Shown: positions 27,633 to 36,601 of the stretch, piece after piece
How positions within the stretch are numbered: position 1 is the stretch's first letter
Layout of the letters: every line of letters begins with the position of its first letter
Source: QKMZ01 sp012965515
Lineage (GTDB): Bacteria; Cyanobacteriota; Vampirovibrionia; Obscuribacterales; Obscuribacteraceae
Length of the DNA: 64,000 bases
NCBI GenBank assembly: GCA_937879965.1
Contig: CALFMP010000022.1
Coordinates: forward strand, 92,662 to 156,661
Reading direction: 5' to 3'
Made by a program: the position numbers and the translations under genes
The notes under the pieces: model-generated
What the model saw: the letters and a program-made list of their open reading frames with translations, nothing else
Database searches by the model: none
What the model was told of the DNA's origin: nothing

Positions 27633-29465
27633 ATGACAAATTACGAAACACACGAACATGACGTCCTTGTTGTAGGCGCCGGTGGAGCAGGGCTGAGAGC
27701 CGCCATCGAAGCATCTGCACAAGGGATGAATGTCGGACTTGTCTGCAAATCATTGCTCGGCAAGGCGCACACGGTAATGGCGGAAGGCGGAGTTGCGGCA
27801 GCACTCGGCAACGTTGATCCGGAAGATAACTGGGAAGTTCATTTTCAAGACACCATGAATGGTGGCAAGATGATGAACAACTGGCGCATGGCTCAGTTGC
27901 ATGCCCAGGAAGCGCCGGACAGAGTGCGTGAATTGCAGGAATGGGGCGCGGTTTTTGATAGAACGAAAAAGGGCGAGATTCTTCAGCGCGCCTTCGGCGG
28001 ACACAAATACAAGCGCCTCTGCCACGTCGGTGACAGAACCGGCTTGGAAATGATCAGAACACTTCAAGACCAAGGTGTGCACCGCGGTTTTGCTGTTTAT
28101 ATGGAATGCTCGATCACCAAACTGTTCAAAGACGGCGACAAAGTCTCCGGAGCGTTTGGATATTACAGGGAAGATGGACGCTATGTTCTCTTCAAAGCCA
28201 AAGCGATTGTGCTTGCAACCGGCGGCGTCGGAAAGGCCTTCACCGTTACTTCGAATTCATGGGAATACACTGCCGATGGTCAAGGTCTTGCATACGATGC
28301 GGGAGCTGACTTGATCGACATGGAATTTGTGCAATTCCACCCAACCGGCATGGTTTGGCCGCCGGGCGTAAGAGGTATTCTGGTCACCGAGGGTGTGCGT
28401 GGTGAAGGCGGTATCCTCACCAACAAAGAAGGCAAGCGCTTCATGCGTGATTATTTGCCGGAAAGCACAAAGGACCAGTTCTCAGCAGACGATGAGGAAT
28501 CGAAGCGCTGGGTTGATGCGGCAATCGCCGGTGTGAAGACAAACGACAGGCGTCCGCCTGAATTGTCTACACGCGACAACGTTGCCAGAGCTATTTATCA
28601 AGAAGTGAAGGCCGGTCGCGGCTCGCCGCACGGCGGTGTCTTTCTGGACATCTCCTATCAAGACGCTGCTCGTGTGCGCAAAAAACTTCCGTCCATGTAT
28701 CACCAGTTCAAAGACCTGGCGGACGTGGATATTACTGCAGGACCGATGGAAGTCGGACCGACTATGCACTACATCATGGGCGGCATCCGCGTCGATGCTG
28801 ACACCCAGATGAGCAGAGTGCCTGGATTATTCGCCGCCGGCGAGTGCTCAGGAGGTATGCACGGAGCCAACAGGTTGGGTGGAAACTCGCTTTCCGACCT
28901 AATTGTTTTCGGCAGATTGGCCGGCTTGGGAGCAGCCGAGTATGTGAAAAAACTCGGCTCGGCGCCTGCAATCGACAACAAAGACGTCGACAGTGCCATC
29001 GAAGAGATGGAAGAGCCATTCAAACGTGCCGCCAATGCAGACGCGAAAAATCCCTACGATGTGCAAAAGACTCTCAATCAGGTAATGAGCACTTATGTCG
29101 GGATCTTCCGCAACAAAGAAGATCTGGAGACTGGCATCGCTAAGCTTCAAGAACTGAAAGAAGACGTGAAAAAGGTCTGCACCAAAGGTTCTAAGGTATA
29201 CAACCCAGGCTGGCACATGTGCCGCGATTTGAAGAACATGTTGATTGCTTCAGAAGCGATTGCCCGCAGTGCATTGTCCAGAGAAGAAAGCCGCGGTGCT
29301 CACAGTCGAACAGACTTCGAGCAACTCAGTCCGGAACTCGGCAAGTTCAATACGGCAATTTCAAAAGATGGCGATTCGATGAAACTGGAGAAAACTCCAT
29401 GCCCAGAGATGCCTGAAGAATTGAAGAAATTTTTCGTGAAGAAGGAGACAACCCACAATGGCTGA
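27633..29465 (+). CDS. sdhA: Succinate dehydrogenase / fumarate reductase flavoprotein subunit
   Basis: 610 residues. The N-terminal dinucleotide fold VVGAGGAGLRAAIEA is followed by AHTVMAEGGVAAALGN, whose His is the expected site of covalent FAD attachment. ATGGVGKAFTVTSNSWEYTADGQ, the substrate-loop FVQFHPTGM, the catalytic-Arg region TEGVRGEGG and HGANRLGGNSLSDLIVFGR are all present. The C-terminal helical domain includes SRGAHSRTDF. It oxidises succinate to fumarate in the TCA cycle and respiratory complex II. It starts 19 bp after the membrane-subunit gene and overlaps sdhB by 8 bp, so the three are co-translated. Direction (Sdh or Frd) cannot be fixed from sequence, but aconitase nearby favours the oxidative role. 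Confidence 0.95.
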   Translation: MTNYETHEHDVLVVGAGGAGLRAAIEASAQGMNVGLVCKSLLGKAHTVMAEGGVAAALGNVDPEDNWEVHFQDTMNGGKMMNNWRMAQLHAQEAPDRVRELQEWGAVFDRTKKGEILQRAFGGHKYKRLCHVGDRTGLEMIRTLQDQGVHRGFAVYMECSITKLFKDGDKVSGAFGYYREDGRYVLFKAKAIVLATGGVGKAFTVTSNSWEYTADGQGLAYDAGADLIDMEFVQFHPTGMVWPPGVRGILVTEGVRGEGGILTNKEGKRFMRDYLPESTKDQFSADDEESKRWVDAAIAGVKTNDRRPPELSTRDNVARAIYQEVKAGRGSPHGGVFLDISYQDAARVRKKLPSMYHQFKDLADVDITAGPMEVGPTMHYIMGGIRVDADTQMSRVPGLFAAGECSGGMHGANRLGGNSLSDLIVFGRLAGLGAAEYVKKLGSAPAIDNKDVDSAIEEMEEPFKRAANADAKNPYDVQKTLNQVMSTYVGIFRNKEDLETGIAKLQELKEDVKKVCTKGSKVYNPGWHMCRDLKNMLIASEAIARSALSREESRGAHSRTDFEQLSPELGKFNTAISKDGDSMKLEKTPCPEMPEELKKFFVKKETTHNG

Positions 29466-30192
29466 AGCTAATTTGAAAGTGTTCCGAGGTGAAAAGGACA
29501 GCGGTACTTTCGAAAATTACAAAGTGCCGATTGAAGAAGGAATGGTTGTTCTCGATGCCATTCACTGGATTCAGCAAAACATCGATCCTTCAATCGCCGT
29601 GCGCTGGAATTGCAAGGCGGCGAAGTGCGGATCTTGTTCTGCTGAAGTGAACGGAAGACCACAACTCCTGTGCAAATCGCGCATGGACAAGTTCGAACCA
29701 GGCGAAGAGATCACTGTTCAACCAATCAAAACATTCCCGCATGTGAAAGATCTGGTTGCTGATGTTTCTTGGAACTATGAAGTAAACAAAAAAATCGTTC
29801 CGTTTACGCCAAAGCCAGGTCACAACTGGGTTGTCTACCAAGAAGACATCGAACGCGTGCAAGAGTTTCGCAAGTGCATCGAATGTTTTCTCTGCCAAAA
29901 CGTCTGTCACGTATTGCGCGATCACAACCGCAAAGATGGTTTTTACGGGCCGCGTTTCATGGTCAGATTGGCGGGCTTGGAAATGCACCCGGTCGATGAT
30001 GCTAATCGCCTGAAGATGGTGAAAGAAGATGCCGGAGTCGGTTTCTGCAACATTACAAAATGCTGCACGGAAGTTTGCCCGGAAGATATTCACATCACAG
30101 ACAATGCCATCATTCCTCTTAAGGAGCGCGTGGTCGACGAGTTCTACGATCCGATCGCGAAATTCTTCAAGACGGTCTTCAAGGCTAAGTAA
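29458..30192 (+). CDS. sdhB: Succinate dehydrogenase iron-sulfur subunit
   Basis: 244 residues. The [2Fe-2S] site is CKAAKCGSCSAEV with a distal Cys in LLCKSRM. The first four-Cys cluster is CIECFLCQNVC followed by His-Val, and the last is CNITKCCTEVCPE. This gives the set of clusters that carries electrons from FAD to the quinone site. The long middle segment NYEVNKKIVPFTPKPGHNW is characteristic of the variants paired with a single large membrane anchor. Its start codon lies inside the 3' end of sdhA. It is the last sdh gene; the MFS gene about 100 bp downstream may be transcribed separately. Confidence 0.94.
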   Translation: MAEANLKVFRGEKDSGTFENYKVPIEEGMVVLDAIHWIQQNIDPSIAVRWNCKAAKCGSCSAEVNGRPQLLCKSRMDKFEPGEEITVQPIKTFPHVKDLVADVSWNYEVNKKIVPFTPKPGHNWVVYQEDIERVQEFRKCIECFLCQNVCHVLRDHNRKDGFYGPRFMVRLAGLEMHPVDDANRLKMVKEDAGVGFCNITKCCTEVCPEDIHITDNAIIPLKERVVDEFYDPIAKFFKTVFKAK

Positions 30193-30293
30193 ATCACGTT
30201 AGTCCCTTTGACTATGACACAGGTGTCCATGAGATTGAGAACATCAATACTGGCAGCTGTGACGGTTTGTTTAGGCAACCGGGCGGTAAGAGA

Positions 30294-31922
30294 ATGATTG
30301 CTGCTCGTTCTATGTGGTCGCCGCTCAGCGAGCCGATTTACAGGGCACTATGGATTGCTGCCGTGCTTTCCAACGTCGGTAGTTTCATGCAAGAAGTCGG
30401 CTCGGCATGGCTGATGACTTCAATTGCGCCCGATCCTCTCAAAGTTGCGCTTTTACAGACAGCCGCCTATCTACCGTTTTTCATCCTTGCCATTCCGTCA
30501 GGCGCTTTTGCAGATGTCGTAGACAAACGCAAACTATTGATCATCGGGCAGTTATGGATGCTCGGCTCGTCACTAACGCTCGGAGTGCTTTCAATCTATG
30601 GACTCGTGAATGCCTGGGTACTTCTAGCGCTTACTTTCATGCTTGCCGTCGGCGGCGCAATTACCGGACCAGCATGGAATGCCGCTATACCTGAACTTGT
30701 GCCGAAGGAAAAACTCGAGCCGGCAATTGCGCTCGGAGGAGTTGGATACAACGCAGCAAGAGGTGTGGGCTCTGCATTAGGCGGTCTTGCCGTCGCTGCC
30801 TTAGGTCCAGGACCTGTTTTCATTTTGAACGCCGTGTCTTTTGTCGGAGTGTTGATAGTTTTCATTAATTGGAAGCCGGCTGTAAAACCACCGAGCCGAC
30901 ACAAAGAGCGTATGGTTGGTGCTGTTCGCGCCGGCTTTCGCTTCGTCAGGCATTCACCCGCACTCAAGTCGGTTCTTGTTCGCTCTGGCTCATACGGTGC
31001 TTGCACCAGTGCAATGTGGGCGTTATTGCCCCTCATTGCCAGACAGGAATTACATCTGGATTCACTCGGTTATGGAACGCTTCTGGCGATTTTTGGAGTT
31101 GGAACTTTGATTGGTGCAGCGATTCTGCCCCGGCTTCGCAGCGTGATCTCACTTGATCAAGTAACCGGGTTTGGAAAAATTCTGTTTGCTGGAGCCTTGC
31201 TCGGACTTGCCTATGCACAGAACCTAGTAACGGCCTCGCTTTTCATGGTCGGAGCAGGGGTTTCCTGGATAATCGTCAATTCAATGTTCAGCATGGGTGC
31301 GCAGAAAGCTTCGCCTGCCTGGGTGCGAGCACGTGCTCTCGCTTTCCATATTCTTGTGTTTCTTGGCACTTTTGCAATCACAAGTGCAATCTGGGGACAA
31401 ATCGCACAATACACTGGGCTCGACATTCCGCTGCTTGCCGCCGCTGCATTACTGGTCGTGAGTATATTCTTGTGCCGCCCTTTTCCTTTAGGCATTGCCG
31501 AAATGATAGATACAACAATGTCAGATCATTGGAGCGATCCGAAACTCGTTCATGAACCACATCCAAACCATGGTCCAGTTTTGATCACTGTCGAATACAT
31601 AATCGATCCAAGCAAGTTGAGCGAGTTCACCGAAGCAATGTCCGCTCTCAGTACACAAAGAAGACGAGATGGCGCATTTCAGTGGCATCTTGTCTGCGAT
31701 GTAGCCAATCCTCAGAAACAGCTTGAGTTGTTTCTCGTAGAATCGTGGGCGGAGCACATGAGGCAGCACGAGAGAGTCACGGTTTCCGATCGCCTGGTCG
31801 AGGACAAAGTGAACTCTTTTCATGTTGGCGCGAATCCAATAATAGTCAGGCATTTCATAAATTCTTACCTGCCTGCCGAACTTCTTAAGAAAATTGCGGT
31901 CGAAGAATCGGAACTGGTCTAG
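30294..31922 (+). CDS. MFS exporter (MFS_3 / enterobactin-exporter-like)
   Basis: 542 residues from ATG 30294; an upstream TTG at 30267 is less likely. It has twelve hydrophobic segments starting IYRALWIAAVLSNVGSFMQEVGSAWLM, the characteristic opening of the PF05977-type MFS_3 family. GAFADVVDKRKLLIIGQ is the loop 2-3 motif. As in that family, a soluble C-terminal ferredoxin-like region of about 100 residues (VLITVEYIIDPSKLSEFTEAM... HMRQHERV) resembles an antibiotic-biosynthesis-monooxygenase fold and lies in the cytoplasm. The gene precedes an FAD monooxygenase by 29 bp, suggesting that the pair modifies and exports an aromatic compound. The substrate is unknown. Confidence 0.82.
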   Translation: MIAARSMWSPLSEPIYRALWIAAVLSNVGSFMQEVGSAWLMTSIAPDPLKVALLQTAAYLPFFILAIPSGAFADVVDKRKLLIIGQLWMLGSSLTLGVLSIYGLVNAWVLLALTFMLAVGGAITGPAWNAAIPELVPKEKLEPAIALGGVGYNAARGVGSALGGLAVAALGPGPVFILNAVSFVGVLIVFINWKPAVKPPSRHKERMVGAVRAGFRFVRHSPALKSVLVRSGSYGACTSAMWALLPLIARQELHLDSLGYGTLLAIFGVGTLIGAAILPRLRSVISLDQVTGFGKILFAGALLGLAYAQNLVTASLFMVGAGVSWIIVNSMFSMGAQKASPAWVRARALAFHILVFLGTFAITSAIWGQIAQYTGLDIPLLAAAALLVVSIFLCRPFPLGIAEMIDTTMSDHWSDPKLVHEPHPNHGPVLITVEYIIDPSKLSEFTEAMSALSTQRRRDGAFQWHLVCDVANPQKQLELFLVESWAEHMRQHERVTVSDRLVEDKVNSFHVGANPIIVRHFINSYLPAELLKKIAVEESELV

Positions 31923-31951
31923 AATTGGCGGAGTCGCTCGGAGGATAGATG

Positions 31952-33664
31952 ATGTCGCCCGAAAGTCAAGAGAAGCCGGTCCTTATCGTTGGAGCCGGTC
32001 CTACAGGTTTGATGCTTGCTTGTGAATTACAAAGGCATGGAGTTGCCTGCCGCGTAATTGACAAAGCGCCAGTGCCAGGCGACAAATCACGTGCTCTGGT
32101 TTTGCACGCAAGAACGCTGGAAATCCTGGAAAGCATGGGCATCGTCGAGCGATTTATCGAGCGTGGTTGTCCGGCATATGGAGCCAGTCTTTATCATCAG
32201 GGCGAGCGAATTGTTCATCTAGACATGTCGGAACTCGAATCGCCGTTTCCTTTCTCTTTGATGATTCCGCAAACCGAAACGGAGCGATTGCTAACAGAGC
32301 ATTTTGTCAGCAAAGGCGGAGCAATAGAGCGTGGCGTGGAGCTGACCAAATTCAGCCAGGGGAAAAACGGAATCACAGTTACTGTGAAAAACTCCAAAGG
32401 AAAGGAAGATGTAATCGTCGCAGAATGGATGATCGGAGCTGACGGCTCTCACAGCACTGTCAGAAAAGTACTTGAACTTCCTTTTGAAGGAAGCGCTTAC
32501 GAAGAGCGATTCGGTCTGGTCGACTGCCTGGTGAGCTCCGATCTTCCGGACGACGAGATTTCAACCTTCTTCCATGAAGATGGTGCTTTTGTTTTCTTTC
32601 CACTGGGTAACAAACGCTTTCGCATTGTTGTGAACGTACCACCCTCACAAGTGATTGGCGATGCGCCAAGCTTAGCTGATATGCAGGTTTTTGCTGACAG
32701 ACGAGGACCAGGAAACATCAAATTGCACGATCCGGTTTGGCTCGCCTGGTTTACCATTCATCAAAGAAGTGTTTCCAAATACCGGGTCGGACGTGTCTTT
32801 CTCGCCGGCGATTCGGCGCACATACACAGTCCAATCGGTGGTCAAGGCATGAATACTGGTATACAAGATGCTTTCAATTTGGCCTGGAAGCTGGCTCTGG
32901 CAATTCGCGGAAACGGTGATGATAGACTCCTGGACAGCTATAACGAAGAACGCCATCCAGTCGGACAAGAACTGTTAAAAGGCACGGATATGGCTACATC
33001 TGTCGCCACGCTGAAAAATCCCCTTGCACAGCAGATTCGCAATCATGTGATGTCATTTCTCAGCCAGCAAGAAGTAATTCAGCATCGGATGCGTAAAGTC
33101 GGATCGATGCTGGCGGTAAACTATAGAAACAGTTCTATCGTTGGCGAAAAACGCGGCTTGGGCGAGATTCAAATCAAACCATCTGACGATTCAGAAAAGC
33201 CAAGCATTCCGGGCTATTTCGAATTTGCGCGCGGTCCGCTTCCAGGCGACCGTGCACCAGATGCGGTGATGGTCGATCAAGATATGAACCCTATTCGTAT
33301 CTATGAAGCTATGCACGGCATTTCGCACAATCTGCTCCTGCTTGACGGAAAGCCTACGGACGCCGGTTACCGTAATCTAGAAAAGATCGCCTGGTCGATC
33401 GGCGAACAATTCGGAGGGCTTGTCACCTGTCATCTGATTGTTGCCAGTGATAAAGCTCCCTCGTTGCGTTTTCCAGGAAAAGTATTCTTAGACCCTGATT
33501 TAGCTGTTCACCAGACTTATTTTGCTGATTCGGAGTGCCTCTATCTTATAAGACCAGACGGTTACATCGGATTTCGTGGGCAGCCGGCGAAGCTTGGTCC
33601 AATCGAGGACTATCTAAGCAAGATTCTCAAACCTGCAAAAGTGCAAACAAAGCAAACGCAATAA
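31952..33664 (+). CDS. FAD-dependent aromatic monooxygenase (PheA/TfdB family)
   Basis: 570 residues. Two ATGs are adjacent; the second (31952) sits 6 nt from GGAGGA and is preferred. The three flavoprotein hydroxylase signatures are present: VGAGPTGLMLACEL at the N-terminus, the NADPH/FAD DG motif MIGADGSHSTVRK, and FLAGDSAHIHSPIGGQGMNTG for the FAD ribityl chain. The C-terminal 170 residues form the thioredoxin-like domain typical of phenol- and pentachlorophenol-type hydroxylases (GDRAPDAVM... RPDGYIGFR). It inserts one oxygen into a phenolic ring. It is co-transcribed with the upstream MFS exporter, so detoxification or tailoring of an aromatic or antibiotic is the likely job. Confidence 0.88.
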   Translation: MSPESQEKPVLIVGAGPTGLMLACELQRHGVACRVIDKAPVPGDKSRALVLHARTLEILESMGIVERFIERGCPAYGASLYHQGERIVHLDMSELESPFPFSLMIPQTETERLLTEHFVSKGGAIERGVELTKFSQGKNGITVTVKNSKGKEDVIVAEWMIGADGSHSTVRKVLELPFEGSAYEERFGLVDCLVSSDLPDDEISTFFHEDGAFVFFPLGNKRFRIVVNVPPSQVIGDAPSLADMQVFADRRGPGNIKLHDPVWLAWFTIHQRSVSKYRVGRVFLAGDSAHIHSPIGGQGMNTGIQDAFNLAWKLALAIRGNGDDRLLDSYNEERHPVGQELLKGTDMATSVATLKNPLAQQIRNHVMSFLSQQEVIQHRMRKVGSMLAVNYRNSSIVGEKRGLGEIQIKPSDDSEKPSIPGYFEFARGPLPGDRAPDAVMVDQDMNPIRIYEAMHGISHNLLLLDGKPTDAGYRNLEKIAWSIGEQFGGLVTCHLIVASDKAPSLRFPGKVFLDPDLAVHQTYFADSECLYLIRPDGYIGFRGQPAKLGPIEDYLSKILKPAKVQTKQTQ

Positions 33665-33731
33665 AGAGCGAAATCTGAAAACGAAAACGTTGAAGCAAGA
33701 ATAGAAATTAACAGGTATCAAAACAACTGCA

Positions 33732-34916
33732 ATGGCTAACGATATTTCGCAAGAAGATTTTGCGGTCCTTGCGACTGATGCATTGGTGAAAAGCGGTGTG
33801 GATGAAGGCTCTTTGTCGCTCGATCAGGCTCGCTATTCGTTGGTAGTCAAAGATGGTCTTGGGCGCCCGCTCAAAACCATTTACCTGGCAAACTTTTTCG
33901 ATCGCTACACTTCGGCGTCCGGTGATGAAAGTGCACAGGCAAAAATTCTCAGTCAGATTGTCGGGTTGACAGCGCAGTTAGATTTCCCCAGGGACTTTGA
34001 AGAAGCCCGTCCTCACTTGCGAATCCAGGTCAAGGAGAGATGGTTCTTCGAAGATGACAAATATACGAGAATAGACTTCGGAGAACATTTTTCGGCTACT
34101 CTTGCCTACGACATGCCTGACAATATTCTTTATGTCGATAACGATATTCTCGAGTGCTGGAATGTTTCCTTTGACGACGCGTTCTCAATCGCCCACAGGC
34201 AGCTGGCTCAGCTAACCGAGTTTGCCTTCGACACTTATAGAAGCGACGTAAACAAAAGTGATTGTTGTCACTTCTTTTCGTCCAGTGATTCATACAGTTC
34301 TGCGCGAGCTGTTTTCACAAACATAATGGCCGATTTGCCAGTGATAGGTGACACACTGGTTATGGTGCCGCACCGCGATCATCTGTTCATAACCGGCAGC
34401 GAGTGTAATTTCGGGCTCAGGCACTGCTTATCGGCAATTAAAGAACTCCAGGGGCAACCCGGTTCGTTGCCGCCAATCTTGCTGAAATTGGTAGACGAAT
34501 ACTATTTTCCATATACCTTGCCAGAGGAACATCCTTTGCGCAATCAGTTCAGAAGTTTGGAATTAGAGTATCTCAACCGCTTGTATGGCGCGCAGAAAGC
34601 GGATCTGGACGCCCGGTTCGAGCACATCACAGGCAAGAGATTCGTTTCGAAATACAAGTATTGCGATGACCGTATCAATCCATTTTCGACAAGTTTTATC
34701 AGCAAAGACTTATTGCCATGTCTACTTCCCAAAGCAGACTACATATTTTTCGGTGAAGGTGAGGAGCCGGAAGCTATTTGCTCATGGGCAACAGCGGTGG
34801 CAATCTTGAAAGACAAGTTGAAAGAGATCAACTGCTACCCAAAGCGGTACGAAGTGACCGAATACCCTACGGATGGCGAGATTTACGACATGGGCTTCGA
34901 GACTTTACCTGAGTAA
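33732..34916 (+). CDS. YtpQ-like (DUF1444) protein
   Basis: 394 residues, cytosolic. The central part follows the layout of the DUF1444/YtpQ family: RPHLRIQVKERWFFE, NILYVDNDILECWNVSFDDAFSIAHRQ, CCHFFSSSDSYSSARAVF and DTLVMVPHRDHLFIT correspond in order to conserved blocks of that family. The C-terminal 150 residues (LVDEYYFPYTLPEEHPLRNQ to YEVTEYPTDGEIYDMG) go beyond the usual length of about 265 and are not recognised. DUF1444 proteins have no assigned biochemical role. The family match is from memory of block order, not a search. The gene stands alone between the monooxygenase and the small exported protein. Confidence 0.65.
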   Translation: MANDISQEDFAVLATDALVKSGVDEGSLSLDQARYSLVVKDGLGRPLKTIYLANFFDRYTSASGDESAQAKILSQIVGLTAQLDFPRDFEEARPHLRIQVKERWFFEDDKYTRIDFGEHFSATLAYDMPDNILYVDNDILECWNVSFDDAFSIAHRQLAQLTEFAFDTYRSDVNKSDCCHFFSSSDSYSSARAVFTNIMADLPVIGDTLVMVPHRDHLFITGSECNFGLRHCLSAIKELQGQPGSLPPILLKLVDEYYFPYTLPEEHPLRNQFRSLELEYLNRLYGAQKADLDARFEHITGKRFVSKYKYCDDRINPFSTSFISKDLLPCLLPKADYIFFGEGEEPEAICSWATAVAILKDKLKEINCYPKRYEVTEYPTDGEIYDMGFETLPE

Positions 34917-35007
34917 AACGCTTATCAAACCTGCACATTTGGGAACCGATAAAGTTTTCACTGGTCGTAAATGCGTGGCAACAGCGTGGGTTTGAGAGGA
35001 ATCGACT

Positions 35008-35298
35008 ATGTTGCGCAAATCAATGACATTGGCATGCTGCATGATAATGCTTGTCGGCTACAGCGCTCCAGGAGCCTTTGGCAGAGACTCAAATGATGAT
35101 CGCCCAGGCTTCTTTCAGCGGCATAAGAAACTGAAGAAGATCCTTCTCATTGGCGGGGTTGGAGCTGTGACAGGCGGCGCTGGCGCTGTCATTATGGGAA
35201 ACAGTGTGGCAGGCGGTGCAGCGACAGGCGCGGGTACTAGATTGGGTATGCATGCGGCCAAGGAGAAGTACAAAGAGCATAAGAATCGGAGGCGCTAA
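35008..35298 (+). CDS. Small exported Gly/Ala-rich protein
   Basis: 96 residues, strong site GAGAGGA before ATG. A signal peptide or N-terminal helix (MTLACCMIMLVGYSAPGAFG) is followed by a basic stretch (RHKKLKKI), a glycine-zipper-like hydrophobic segment (GGVGAVTGGAGAVIMGNSVAGGAATGAG) and a basic C-terminus. Glycine-zipper segments of this kind insert in or span membranes and occur in small envelope proteins. The metallothionein gene begins 2 bp after its stop, so the two are translated together, though a functional link is not obvious. Confidence 0.7.
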   Translation: MLRKSMTLACCMIMLVGYSAPGAFGRDSNDDRPGFFQRHKKLKKILLIGGVGAVTGGAGAVIMGNSVAGGAATGAGTRLGMHAAKEKYKEHKNRRR

Positions 35299-35300
35299 AG

Positions 35301-35522
35301 ATGAACAATCCTCCTTATGAAGATGAAACGTTTGAAGCAAAATCACCAAACGACTGTGGTCATGTCGGCTGCCATTGCCAGGCGACCTCTGAGGGCTTTT
35401 GCTGTCCAAAGTGTAAAGGCTCCGATAATAGAGGAGCTTTCGAGCTTGCTTGCGACTGCGGACACAATGAGTGCATGGGCGATTTTTTCAGCGACCGACC
35501 ACTGAGAACAGCAAATATCTAA
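35301..35522 (+). CDS. Metallothionein-like Cys-rich protein
   Basis: 73 residues, GGAGG 8 nt before ATG. Nine Cys in the pattern CGHVGCHC, GFCCPKC, ACDCGHNEC, plus two CGH motifs, match the bacterial SmtA-type metallothionein layout (paired CxC near the start, a YCxxxC-like middle and a CGHxxC end). Such proteins bind Zn, Cd or Cu in the cytosol. The middle is unusual in having CCPKC. A second, shorter family member is at 45727. No ArsR/SmtB-type repressor gene is adjacent. Confidence 0.75.
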   Translation: MNNPPYEDETFEAKSPNDCGHVGCHCQATSEGFCCPKCKGSDNRGAFELACDCGHNECMGDFFSDRPLRTANI

Positions 35523-35591
35523 CGCGGGAACTAGATCGGTTTTGCGCAGTCATCCTGCCAGTGTTAAATCACTCGGTAAGGAAACTTTGAC

Positions 35592-36491
35592 ATGCCCAAG
35601 AGAAATCCCAAGTCTGTACCGAAGACATCAGGAAGAACAAATAATAATTCGTCGTCCGGCAAGAGAACAACCAGGAAGTCCAAAACAAAACCCTCAGCAG
35701 CCTCGCGAGTCAAGCACAAAGCTGAGTCAAAGAACGTGCTGCACATGACCAAGTCCGTGACAGCTAATGACTTGGAAGCAAGGCGCGTCCTGGCAATTGA
35801 TATTGGCGGCACGAACGTGAAAATGCTTCTGAATGGACAGACCGAAACTCGCAAGTTTCCATCATCAAAGGAGATGACGCCGAGCGATTTTATAGAGCAA
35901 GTGCAAAAACACACATCCGATTGGGATTACAATTGTGTATCCATCGGGTATCCAGGTCTTACAGGTCCCAACGGGCCGCTCTCTGAACCTGGAAATCTAG
36001 GACCCGGTTGGGTTGCCTTCGATTTTCAAGCAGCGCTGGGCATGCCCGTAAAAATCATGAATGACGCCGCCATGCAAGCACTCGGAAGTTATGAAGGCGG
36101 TCGTATGCTCTTTCTCGGTTTTGGCACGGGTCTGGGTTCCACTCTAATCTGTCATAGTACGGTCATATCTCTCGAACTCGGCAATGTTCGCTGGAACGAC
36201 AAAGCTACGTCCGGCGAGATGCTGGGCAGAAGAGCACTTAAAAAGCTTGGGCGCAAGAAGTGGCGCAAGATTGCCTGGGCATTTATCAACAGCGCCATCA
36301 AATCATTCAACGCTGACTACATCGTGGTCGGTGGAGGTAATGCCAAGGTTCTAGGAGCGCTGCCTCCTGGTGTCAGGCGCGGTCACAATCAAACCGCTTT
36401 TCGAGGTGGCTTCAGGCTCTTTGGCGTTGAGGACATGCCCAGCACTGCGCATGAAACGCTCGAGCACGACAAGAAATGGCGCTTACTCTAG
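35592..36491 (+). CDS. ROK glucokinase, polyphosphate-glucokinase-like, with basic N-terminal tail
   Basis: 299 residues; AAGGA 9 nt before ATG supports the long form. Residues 1-60 are a low-complexity Lys/Arg/Ser/Thr tail (GRTNNNSSSGKRTTRKSKTK). The ROK core then shows the phosphate-binding VLAIDIGGTNVKML, IGYPGLTGPNG, NLGPGWVAFDF, catalytic Asp in IMNDAAMQALG, FLGFGTGLGSTLI and the C-terminal block YIVVGGGNAKVLGALPPGVR... AFRGGFRLFG. That block is characteristic of the polyphosphate-using ROK glucokinases. It would phosphorylate glucose using polyP and/or ATP; the basic tail could help bind polyP or nucleic acid. This fits a polyphosphate-accumulating lineage. Confidence 0.82.
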   Translation: MPKRNPKSVPKTSGRTNNNSSSGKRTTRKSKTKPSAASRVKHKAESKNVLHMTKSVTANDLEARRVLAIDIGGTNVKMLLNGQTETRKFPSSKEMTPSDFIEQVQKHTSDWDYNCVSIGYPGLTGPNGPLSEPGNLGPGWVAFDFQAALGMPVKIMNDAAMQALGSYEGGRMLFLGFGTGLGSTLICHSTVISLELGNVRWNDKATSGEMLGRRALKKLGRKKWRKIAWAFINSAIKSFNADYIVVGGGNAKVLGALPPGVRRGHNQTAFRGGFRLFGVEDMPSTAHETLEHDKKWRLL

Positions 36492-36601
36492 AGATTTTAT
36501 TGTATTGCGCGATGGCTCTGATGTAGGTTCGACGCCATGCGTCGACCGCATATTGGAGAGGTTGATGCCATCAGTCGACCCTGCAATCATGAACACTTTT
36601 T

